A DNA stretch of 64,000 nucleotides, from the NCBI RefSeq assembly GCF_029603165.1, contig NZ_JAQSVC010000004.1:310001-374000 (forward strand), written 5' to 3'. The position numbers and the translations under genes were made by a program. Below the pieces are notes generated by a model. The model did no database searches. It had not been told where the DNA came from and saw nothing but the letters and a program-made list of their open reading frames with translations. The stretch is from Galbibacter pacificus. Its GTDB lineage: Bacteria; Bacteroidota; Bacteroidia; Flavobacteriales; Flavobacteriaceae. This document shows positions 36,514 through 43,812 of this stretch, piece by piece. Every line of letters begins with the position of its first letter. Position 1 is the stretch's first letter.

Positions 36514-38210
36514 TAATGCGTTTGCGCCTGCCCCGCCCCTTTTGGAATCCTAACATTTTCAACAATATCCACGATTTCCTGCGGAGGTTGTTTGGTAAAC
36601 TTCGATACAACAATGGCTACAATAAAGTTCATAAACATCCCAACAGTTCCAAAACCTTCCGGGGAAATACCAAACCACCAATTTTCCTTTCCTGAAGTTG
36701 CTACCGAACCAATCCAATTCAACTTGAACCTTGCAATATAATAAAGGGTAATGCCCAAGCCTATTATCATTCCGGAAATGGCACCTTCTTTGTTTATCCG
36801 CTTTGAAAAAATCCCCAAAACAATGGCCGGAAAAAACGAAGCCGCGGCCAGCCCAAAAGCCAATGCAACAACCGAAGCCACAAAACCCGGCGGATGAATA
36901 CCAAAATATCCCGCCACACAAACAGCCATAAAAGAAGAAGCCCTGGCTGCCCACAATTCCTGTTTTTCTGTAATTTGGGGCATTACCATCTTTTTAAGCA
37001 AATCGTGCGATATGGATGAAGAAATAACCAATAACAACCCTGCTGCGGTAGATAAGGCTGCGGCCATACCCCCCGCGGCAACCAAGGCGACTACCCAATT
37101 GGGCAGGCGGGCAATTTCCGGATTTGCCAAAACCATGATATCACGGTCAATGGTCAATTCGTTTTTAGATGCATCGGCAAGGTATTGAATGTTGCCATCG
37201 TTGTTTTTGTCTTCAAAAGAAAGCAGCCCTGTTTTTTCCCATTTGGTAAACCATTCGGGCATATCACTATATGATTTTCCGCTTACGGTTTCAATTAAAT
37301 TGGTTCGTGCAAAAACAGCAATGGCGGGTGCAGTGGTGTACAAAATAGCAATAAAGATAAGCGCATACAAAGCCGATTTACGTGCGTCTTTTACCTTTGG
37401 TACTGTAAAAAACCGAACAATTACATGCGGTAACCCTGCGGTACCCATCATTAAGGCGGCGGTAATTAAAAATACATCCAATGTAGATTTACTTCCCGAA
37501 GTATATTCATGAAATCCTAATTCCTGTTGCAGCCCATCCAATTTATCCAATAAATAAACCCCGTCGTGTGCCCGATCTCCAAAACCAAATTGCGGAACCG
37601 GGTTTCCCGTCATTTGTATGGAAATAAAAATAGCCGGCACCATAAAAGCAAATATCATTACACAATACTGTGCTACTTGTGTATAGGTAATACCTTTCAT
37701 TCCACCCAAAACCGCATAAAACAATACAATGCCCATGCCAACATATACTCCTGTATTGACCTCAACTTCTAAGAAGCGGGAGAAAACCACGCCTACACCA
37801 CGCATTTGCCCGGCGATATAGGTGAACGAAACAAACAAAGCACAAATAACCGCCACCAAACGTGCCGTTTTAGAATAATACCTATCGCCTATAAAATCGG
37901 GCACTGTAAACTTTCCGAATTTACGAAGATAAGGTGCCAATAAAAGCGCAAGGAGCACATAACCGCCTGTCCAGCCCATTAAGAAGACCGAACCGTCATA
38001 TCCGGAGAACGAAATAATTCCAGCCATGGAAATAAAAGAGGCTGCCGACATCCAATCGGCTGCTGTGGCCATACCGTTCGCCAATGGGGAAACACCTCCT
38101 CCGGCCACATAAAAATCTTTGGTAGAACCTGCCCGGCTCCAAATGGCTATTCCAATATAAAGGGCAAAGGTAATTCCAACAAGGACATAGGTTAGTAGTT
38201 GAACTGACAT
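36513..38210 (-). CDS. Sodium/solute symporter, SSS family (acetate symporter-like)
   Basis: A 565-residue transporter with about 13 transmembrane helices, of the SSS family subgroup close to ActP. Typical segments are the substrate/sodium site region NGMATAADWMSAASFISMAG near residue 45, the GGMKGITYTQVAQY loop and the AALSTAAGLLLVISSSISHDL stretch. Paired small-subunit genes of the DUF4212 type (next upstream, 8 bases away) accompany such transporters. Substrate may be acetate or another carboxylate; this is inferred. Located in the inner membrane. Confidence 0.88.
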   Translation of the reverse strand: MSVQLLTYVLVGITFALYIGIAIWSRAGSTKDFYVAGGGVSPLANGMATAADWMSAASFISMAGIISFSGYDGSVFLMGWTGGYVLLALLLAPYLRKFGKFTVPDFIGDRYYSKTARLVAVICALFVSFTYIAGQMRGVGVVFSRFLEVEVNTGVYVGMGIVLFYAVLGGMKGITYTQVAQYCVMIFAFMVPAIFISIQMTGNPVPQFGFGDRAHDGVYLLDKLDGLQQELGFHEYTSGSKSTLDVFLITAALMMGTAGLPHVIVRFFTVPKVKDARKSALYALIFIAILYTTAPAIAVFARTNLIETVSGKSYSDMPEWFTKWEKTGLLSFEDKNNDGNIQYLADASKNELTIDRDIMVLANPEIARLPNWVVALVAAGGMAAALSTAAGLLLVISSSISHDLLKKMVMPQITEKQELWAARASSFMAVCVAGYFGIHPPGFVASVVALAFGLAAASFFPAIVLGIFSKRINKEGAISGMIIGLGITLYYIARFKLNWIGSVATSGKENWWFGISPEGFGTVGMFMNFIVAIVVSKFTKQPPQEIVDIVENVRIPKGAGQAQTH

Positions 38211-38218
38211 AAAAAAGC

Positions 38219-38473
38219 TTATTCGTTAAGGTTGTATTTTTTGTCCAATCTATTCATTAGGATTACATAGATTAGAATTAAGAGGATAAAAACATAAATG
38301 GAACCTTGCTGGGCAAACCAAAACCCTAATTTAAAACCACCGATCTTGATTTGGTTTAACGTATCGACCAGAAGTATGCCGAAACCAAAGGAAACAATAA
38401 ACCAGATACACAATAAAACAAACAAGTATTTTAAATTTTCTTTCCAATAAGCATCATTTGAAGTATTGATCAT
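38219..38473 (-). CDS. DUF4212 symporter small subunit
   Basis: An 84-residue protein with two transmembrane segments (about 15-36 and 52-72), recognised by the pattern YWKENLKYLFVLLCIWFIVSF and GFKLGFWFAQQGSIYVF. DUF4212 (TIGR03647) proteins are encoded beside SSS-family symporters and are thought to be a small partner subunit. The ATG at 38473 is preferred over an upstream start at 38503 because it matches the family start. It is separated from the symporter by 8 bases. Confidence 0.85.
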   Translation of the reverse strand: MINTSNDAYWKENLKYLFVLLCIWFIVSFGFGILLVDTLNQIKIGGFKLGFWFAQQGSIYVFILLILIYVILMNRLDKKYNLNE

Positions 38474-38638
38474 TATTTTAAAGTTTGATGGTTCGATAAA
38501 CAATAATACATTTTTTTTATTAAAAAATTAAATGATGCTCAATATATAACAATATAAAATGAATAATGACCAATAATAAAATCCGTAATCAATCAAAATG
38601 ATTGTTTCCTCAAGCGTAATTGATTATCTAGCAATCCA

Positions 38639-39055
38639 TCAAAGAGAGCGTTGTTTTTTATACTTCAACTTAAACAATCGTAAAATTCTATAAAACCCAA
38701 GGACAACAATTATAGAAATACATGCCGCTGTACCCAATGCCCCGCCATAACCTGAAAAAAAAGACGCGGAATTGATATAAAAAAAGGAAAATACAAGCCC
38801 GGACAGCGGAACAAGCCATACATTCTTCATAACCCTGTATGAAACCATCCCGATAAAAGAACCTCCAATAAAAACCAAAGGAACTGTATGTGTATAAAAA
38901 TCGGGAAACAAATTGGGGAAAGCATAAAAAAACAAGGCCGTTGCCAACGATGCTATAGAGGAAGCCCGCACAGGTCCATATGCTAAATAGCAATTGATAA
39001 AAAAAGTAATTGTTGCCCCAAAAATACCCGTTAACAATACAATAAAGGTTTCCAT
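38639..39055 (-). CDS. Small membrane protein B of a paralogous pair
   Basis: A 138-residue protein with five predicted transmembrane segments (about 3-23, 33-50, 58-76, 82-97 and 105-127) and a basic C-terminal tail. It is not assigned to a known family. The segment GGSFIGMVSYRV...SGL...SASFFSGYGGALGT can be matched almost position for position with the C-terminal half of the upstream neighbour (39064-39621). The two are 8 bases apart on the same strand and probably form one membrane complex. Function unknown. Confidence 0.7.
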   Translation of the reverse strand: METFIVLLTGIFGATITFFINCYLAYGPVRASSIASLATALFFYAFPNLFPDFYTHTVPLVFIGGSFIGMVSYRVMKNVWLVPLSGLVFSFFYINSASFFSGYGGALGTAACISIIVVLGFYRILRLFKLKYKKQRSL

Positions 39056-39063
39056 GAAACTGT

Positions 39064-39621
39064 TTAGTTATAAATTAAAAGAAACAAAAACGAAGTACAT
39101 ACCACCCCGGCAAACGCAATGGTGCCCAATTTTCCGCCTACGCCCTTAAATACACTTTTGGAGACAATCAATAAAATTCCGGATACAGCCGATGCTATGC
39201 ATATAAAAACCCAATTGAAAGCAACGACGTCGTTGGACATCGCTATAAAGGCACCACAATATATGGCCGGTGGAATATCTTTCAAAGAATTGTTCTGCTT
39301 ATTGAGGTTTGGAATGTAAGACGATAAAAGCCCTATTAACGAAACCGCCAAAACACTGTTGAAATTAGCTATAACTTGTATATATTTCGCGGCAAACGCC
39401 CCCAATACTACAAATAAGATTAAATAAAAATCTTCATACAGATCGGCATTATGTTTTAAAGGGACTTTATAATGAAAAATAGTCATTAGCAATACCATAC
39501 TAACTATGGCAGCAATTAAATAATAACTATCTGCATTATCAAACAAAATAGCCCCGATATAGATAAAATGAATAAATACAATAAAAAGATAGATTGTTAA
39601 GCTTATGTACCGGGAAACCAC
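39064..39621 (-). CDS. Membrane protein A of a paralogous pair
   Basis: A 185-residue protein with about seven hydrophobic segments. Its C-terminal half (YCGAFIAMSND...SAVSG...SKSVFKGVGGKLGT) matches the second gene, at 38639-39055. Each thus holds a CG/GGxFIxM helix, a serine-containing helix, and an FxGxGGxLGT loop before the last helix. Not recognised as a named family; a heteromeric transporter or channel is a reasonable guess only. It is the first gene upstream of the DUF4212/symporter pair on the same strand. Confidence 0.7.
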   Translation of the reverse strand: MVSRYISLTIYLFIVFIHFIYIGAILFDNADSYYLIAAIVSMVLLMTIFHYKVPLKHNADLYEDFYLILFVVLGAFAAKYIQVIANFNSVLAVSLIGLLSSYIPNLNKQNNSLKDIPPAIYCGAFIAMSNDVVAFNWVFICIASAVSGILLIVSKSVFKGVGGKLGTIAFAGVVCTSFLFLLIYN

Positions 39622-39671
39622 TTTAAATACTTTAGAATTAAAGCGGCAAAAATACTAAAAGAACTTCTTTA

Positions 39672-39694
39672 AACCTGAGTTCGATTATTAATAA
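39672..39694. repeat. Interspersed repeat, copy 2 (inverted relative to copy 1)
   Basis: AACCTGAGTTCGATTATTAA then TAA: the reverse complement of the copy at 17623-17645, 23 of 23 bases. It abuts the hairpin at 39700. Confidence 0.6.
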
Positions 39695-39697
39695 AAA

Positions 39698-39728
39698 AAA
39701 GGAGACAGCTTTTAAAAGCTGTCTCCTT
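39698..39728. terminator. Perfect hairpin terminator, likely of the 45-residue ORF
   Basis: GGAGACAGCTTTT and AAAAGCTGTCTCC form a perfect palindrome with A and T tracts on either side (bidirectional form). On the minus strand it lies about 50 bases after the small ORF at 39778-39915. Confidence 0.85.
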
Positions 39729-39777
39729 TTTTAACTTCTTAGCAAAAACTTTGGGGCTTGTTCTTAAAATGGGGCTT

Positions 39778-39915
39778 TTAGAACATTAAAAGTTTTTTTG
39801 CTATTAACATTAAACTTTTCATTAGTATAATCGTTCCTTTAATATTATCACTTAAAATATTAAAGATCGATTGACTTTGTTGGTTGTCTTCGTAGGTTAA
39901 AGTATAATCTCTCAT
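39778..39915 (-). CDS. Possible 45-residue small protein
   Basis: ATG to TAA on the minus strand encodes a 45-residue protein: an acidic, Gln-rich first half (MRDYTLTYEDNQQSQSIFNI) and a hydrophobic, basic C-terminal half (ILMKSLMLIAKKLLMF), which could be an amphipathic or membrane-associated helix. A perfect terminator follows. Upstream at about 39921 the minus strand reads TATTTG, a partial -7 element. No homology is known to me. The evidence is ORF plus terminator only, so a non-coding RNA is also possible. Confidence 0.4.
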   Translation of the reverse strand: MRDYTLTYEDNQQSQSIFNILSDNIKGTIILMKSLMLIAKKLLMF

Positions 39916-40271
39916 ATGCACAAATAGTTTAAGTAGGTGATTGTATCATTAATTAATATTGGGATAATAAACTTAAATCATATTAATTGAAATTGCACTT
40001 TTTTGTTGTGAACCATACCAAAATTGTTGTAAAATAATTTATGTAGTATGTTTCAACAAAACCTATATGTTAATGGCTACAAATCTAGAAGAAAAAATGA
40101 ATTATCAGATAAAGCGCTTTAAAATTTCGACGAAATGCACAAGAAATAAAAATATCAATATATCCACTACTATATAGCTACGGCCGCCATTAATTGGACT
40201 CTCAAATTAAAGCTAGTTTGAGCGTTGATACTTTTGCAATCTGTAAAAAACTGGATGTATCTGGTCTTGAC
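39916..40271. other. AT-rich intergenic region without a recognised gene
   Basis: About 355 bases between the small ORF and scoB. I see no plausible coding frame beyond a 34-codon plus-strand ORF near 40075 without family features. Confidence 0.5.
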
Positions 40272-40928
40272 TTAAACCTGCATTTCGGGGACTTCGTCAG
40301 AAACCAACAAATTCCCTTCGGTAACTGCTTTTATGTCGTCTACAGAAACACCCGGTGCCCGCTCCAACAACAAAAAGCCTTCTCTTGTAACTTCAAGGAC
40401 CGCCAGGTTGGTAACAATTTTTTTAACACAGCCAACCCCCGTTAATGGCAAACTACACTCCCGAAGCAGCTTGGATTCTCCTGCACGGTTGGTATGCATC
40501 ATGGCTACGATAATATTTTCTGCCGAAGAAACCAAATCCATGGCACCGCCCATTCCCTTCACCATTTTTCCGGGAATTTTCCAATTGGCAATATCGCCAT
40601 TTTGAGCAACTTCCATAGCACCGAGAATGGTAAGGTCTACATGTTGCCCACGGATCATGCCAAAACTCAAGGCCGAATCGAAAAAAGAAGCACCGGGCAG
40701 GGTTGTAATGGTTTGTTTCCCGGCGTTAATAATATCGGCATCTTCTTCGCCTTCAAAAGGGAAAGGCCCCATGCCCAGAACGCCATTTTCGCTTTGAAAT
40801 TCAACCGAAATATCATCGCGCACATAATTGGCAACTAAAGTGGGTATTCCAATACCTAAGTTTACGTAATATCCGTCTTTTACCTCTTTGGCGATACGTT
40901 GCGCTATTTGTTCTTTACTTAAACCCAT
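40272..40928 (-). CDS. scoB: 3-oxoacid CoA-transferase subunit B
   Basis: A 218-residue beta subunit. Together with subunit A it moves CoA from succinyl-CoA to 3-oxoacids such as acetoacetate. The catalytic glutamate is expected in SENGVLGMGPFP (about 44-55). GGAMDLVSSA and the C-terminal APGVSVDDIKAVTEGNLLV fit the family. scoA lies upstream by 100 bases on the same strand. The enzyme links ketone-body or branched-chain catabolism to the TCA cycle and so to the succinate dehydrogenase nearby. Confidence 0.93.
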   Translation of the reverse strand: MGLSKEQIAQRIAKEVKDGYYVNLGIGIPTLVANYVRDDISVEFQSENGVLGMGPFPFEGEEDADIINAGKQTITTLPGASFFDSALSFGMIRGQHVDLTILGAMEVAQNGDIANWKIPGKMVKGMGGAMDLVSSAENIIVAMMHTNRAGESKLLRECSLPLTGVGCVKKIVTNLAVLEVTREGFLLLERAPGVSVDDIKAVTEGNLLVSDEVPEMQV

Positions 40929-41028
40929 AATTAATTCATTGATGTGTTAATTTGATAATGTGAAGATCCGATTTATGCTATTCTCAATTCATCTCATTAT
41001 CAAATTATTTCATTTTCTAATTATCCGA

Positions 41029-41730
41029 TTAACTTTTTTTCCTAACGGTTCGTTGCTCGATCCGCTTTTCGTACTTGGCTCCTTCAAAGATTCGCTGCAC
41101 GAATATTCCGGGGACATGAATCTGGTTGGGCTCTAAACTTCCGGCAGGCACCAGTTCTTCTACTTCAACAACCGTAGTTTTGGCCGCACCGCACATTACG
41201 GGATTGAAATTACGGGCGGTCCCCTTAAAGATAATGTTTCCGGCTTCGTCTCCCTTCCATGCTTTTACAAAGGCAAAATCTGCTTTAAACGCATGTTCGA
41301 GTACGTAATGCTTCCCATTAAACTCCCTTGTTTCTTTGCCATCGGCAACCTCGGTCCCATAACCGGCGGGGGTATAAAAAGCAGGAATTCCAGCTTGTGC
41401 TGCGCGGCAACGCTCGGCTAATGTTCCCTGGGGAATAAGCTCTACATCCAATTCTCTGCTAAGCATCTGGCGTTCAAACTCATCGTTTTCGCCTACATAA
41501 GAAGAAATCATTTTTCTTATTTGATGCTTTTGAAGCAGGAGCCCAAGTCCAAAATCGTCTACCCCGGCATTGTTCGAGATACAGGTAAGGTCTTTTATGT
41601 TGAGTTTTACCAATTGCTGAATACAATTCTCTGGGATTCCACACAACCCAAACCCGCCGAGCATAAAAGTCATACCGTCTTTTACACCATTCACGGCTTC
41701 TGTTACCGATTTTACCTTCTTGTTAATCAT
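41029..41730 (-). CDS. scoA: 3-oxoacid CoA-transferase subunit A
   Basis: A 233-residue alpha subunit, recognised by the glycine-rich [16 protein letters not shown] near residues 21-36, DFGLGLLL, and [25 protein letters not shown] (given in parts), plus the late motif [19 protein letters not shown]. It forms the heteromeric enzyme with the next gene. The start is [13 protein letters not shown]. No regulator is adjacent. Confidence 0.93.
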   Translation of the reverse strand: MINKKVKSVTEAVNGVKDGMTFMLGGFGLCGIPENCIQQLVKLNIKDLTCISNNAGVDDFGLGLLLQKHQIRKMISSYVGENDEFERQMLSRELDVELIPQGTLAERCRAAQAGIPAFYTPAGYGTEVADGKETREFNGKHYVLEHAFKADFAFVKAWKGDEAGNIIFKGTARNFNPVMCGAAKTTVVEVEELVPAGSLEPNQIHVPGIFVQRIFEGAKYEKRIEQRTVRKKS

Positions 41731-41949
41731 TTATCAATATTTTACCGGAAAATTACGAATATTTCAACAAAATTGAAATATATACTACACAAATTGAAGA
41801 TGTTTTTATATGTTTTTGATGTCCTTGACAAGGAAAACCATTTCCCTGCTATTAATTTATACGCATATGCTTTGTGGTCCGGAAATTTTTGATTTTTCAT
41901 TAAGGCTTGTTATCTTTCTAGCTCCACAAAGTCTCCCTACTTTGCGGTA

Positions 41950-43089
41950 TTACTCCTCGATTAACTTATGCGCTTTTAAAATAGATATAACCTTGGGCAC
42001 GGGCAATGCCTTTATAATCCTTCCGTCTTTTCCAGTGGTGGTTTTACCCATAAAAAGGGAATTTAAAATGGCTTCTTCGGTGGCTTCAATGGCAGCCATA
42101 AATAGGGGAGACATATAATCGTTGGAAACTACTTCTTGTTTTAATAGCGAAATAGACTTATAGGGCACGCGCACTTGTTTGGACGTAGAAAAGGCAATTA
42201 TGTAATCGCCACTCCCGTTTGAAGCGATGCCCCCGGTTTTTGCCAAGCCCATAAAAGCTCTTTTTGCCAGGCGTTTTAAGTTTCTATCGGTCAAAGGCGC
42301 ATCTGTGGCCACTACAACCATACAAGAACCATCTACATTGTTTAAAAATTGGTTGCTAAAGGAGAAATTACCCAGTTTTTTCCCTATATTGATGCCGGCT
42401 ATTTGCAAAACACCTCCAAAATTGGTTTGCACCATAACACCAATGGTATAGCCCCCTAAATTTCCGGGCAATTTTCTGGAAGATGTGCCTATGCCCCCTT
42501 TATAGCCAAAGCAAATAGTCCCGGTTCCGGCACCGATGCTCCCTTCTGCTGTATTGGCTTCTGAAGCAGTTTCTATGGCTTCAAGCACCTCATTATGTGT
42601 TACATGCATACCACGGATATCGTTTAAATAACCATCATTGGTTTCGCCTACCACTGCATTGACCGAACGTACATTTTCGTTGTCCTTTTGTTGTAATGTA
42701 TATTTTACAACAGCTTCGACCGCTGTGCCAACATTAAGCGTATTGGTTAAAATTATAGGGGTTTCAATAGTGCCAAGCTCCTCAATTTGAGTGCTTCCGG
42801 CCAACTTTCCAAAACCATTGCCCACAAAAATGGCCGCGGGAACTTTTTCTTGAAAAATATTGCCGCCATGCGGAAGAATAGCCGTTACGCCAGTGTGAAC
42901 AGAATCCTCTTTTTCTATGGTAACATGCCCAACTTTAACCCCTTTAACATCAATAATAGCGTTGTGCTTTCCTGTTGGGATGACACCTATTTGAATACCA
43001 TAATCCCTAACGCGCTGTTGTGCATAATTGTATGAAACTGTTGTGAGGAAAAATAAAAAGAAGGTGACTATTTTAGAGAACGGCTTCAT
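41950..43089 (-). CDS. P1 family N-terminal nucleophile peptidase (DmpA/BapA-like)
   Basis: A 379-residue exported peptidase. An N-terminal signal peptide (about 1-23, ending NYAQQ) is followed by the P1 domain. The autoproteolytic site expected from DmpA is Gly254-Ser255 in NVDGSCMVVVATDAPL. A second conserved region is NGSGDYIIAFST. Family members are aminopeptidases, some specific for beta-amino acids or D-amino acids. Its ATG overlaps the pncA stop codon (ATGA), so the two are translationally coupled. Confidence 0.88.
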   Translation of the reverse strand: MKPFSKIVTFFLFFLTTVSYNYAQQRVRDYGIQIGVIPTGKHNAIIDVKGVKVGHVTIEKEDSVHTGVTAILPHGGNIFQEKVPAAIFVGNGFGKLAGSTQIEELGTIETPIILTNTLNVGTAVEAVVKYTLQQKDNENVRSVNAVVGETNDGYLNDIRGMHVTHNEVLEAIETASEANTAEGSIGAGTGTICFGYKGGIGTSSRKLPGNLGGYTIGVMVQTNFGGVLQIAGINIGKKLGNFSFSNQFLNNVDGSCMVVVATDAPLTDRNLKRLAKRAFMGLAKTGGIASNGSGDYIIAFSTSKQVRVPYKSISLLKQEVVSNDYMSPLFMAAIEATEEAILNSLFMGKTTTGKDGRIIKALPVPKVISILKAHKLIEE

Positions 43090-43625
43090 ATGTTTTCGGA
43101 AGTAATGAGTATGCATCCGGCATCCTTCATTTGCTGTAAAGCTTTATCGCCATCATCTGGGTTTACGTTAACTGCCCGGACAGCATCCGTAATAACATAT
43201 GTTGTATAACCGGCCTGTACCGAGTCTAAAGCTGACGAAAGCACGCAATAATCTGTTGCGATCCCGGAGACATATAGCTGACTTACTTCTTGTTTGCTTA
43301 AATATTCGTACATATTCACATTCGTGGCTTCAAAAGCAGAATAGCCATCGTCCAAGGTGCCTGTTCCCTTAAAAAATATCTGGTCTATTTTATCAATGTT
43401 TAGGTTGGTGTGAAATGCGGCACCGTATGTATGCTGGACACAATGTGGCGGCCATTTGTTGAAATGCTTTGTTTGTTTGGGGTGCCAATCCTTGGAAGCG
43501 ATTATCAAGTCGAATTTATCAACAATACTATTGATTACCGGGACCACTTCTTCGCCTCCTTTTGCTGCTAAAACCCCGCCAGTACAAAAATCGTTTTGTA
43601 CGTCTACAATTAATAACGTTTTCAT
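43086..43625 (-). CDS. pncA: Nicotinamidase/pyrazinamidase
   Basis: A 179-residue isochorismatase-fold enzyme that deaminates nicotinamide to nicotinate for NAD salvage. The triad is Asp8 (VDVQNDF), Lys86 (IFFKGT) and Cys127 (GIATDYCV). Metal-binding residues are in DWHPKQTKHF. The ATG at 43625 is preferred over an upstream in-frame start at 43667 because the family begins MKTLLIVDVQ. It overlaps the start of the P1 peptidase gene. Confidence 0.94.
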   Translation of the reverse strand: MKTLLIVDVQNDFCTGGVLAAKGGEEVVPVINSIVDKFDLIIASKDWHPKQTKHFNKWPPHCVQHTYGAAFHTNLNIDKIDQIFFKGTGTLDDGYSAFEATNVNMYEYLSKQEVSQLYVSGIATDYCVLSSALDSVQAGYTTYVITDAVRAVNVNPDDGDKALQQMKDAGCILITSENI

Positions 43626-43761
43626 GTCTTTTCTTTGTCGCCTCATAAAGATACGAACCTTTGACAATTATACATTGATAACGGAAAACATTTTAGGTAT
43701 AACAACAGCCTATATGGTTGTACCACATACCCGAAAACATTTTATAAAAGAATACAACTTA

Positions 43762-43812
43762 AAACCTGAATTCGATTATTATTACCATATCAAAATAATC
43801 GAACTCAGGTTT
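43762..43812. repeat. Two facing copies of the interspersed repeat, terminator-like
   Basis: Left arm AAACCTGAATTCGATTATT (43762-43780) and right arm AATAATCGAACTCAGGTTT (43794-43812) are inverted with one mismatch and a 13-base loop. The right arm's last two bases belong to the stop codon of the penicillin-binding protein gene on the minus strand. The hairpin is suited to terminate that transcript, although the T tract is short. Confidence 0.65.

Noticed and set aside
40075-40179. Plus-strand ORF of 34 codons (MATNLEEKMNY...)
   Set aside because: No promoter, terminator or similarity; length expected by chance in AT-rich DNA.
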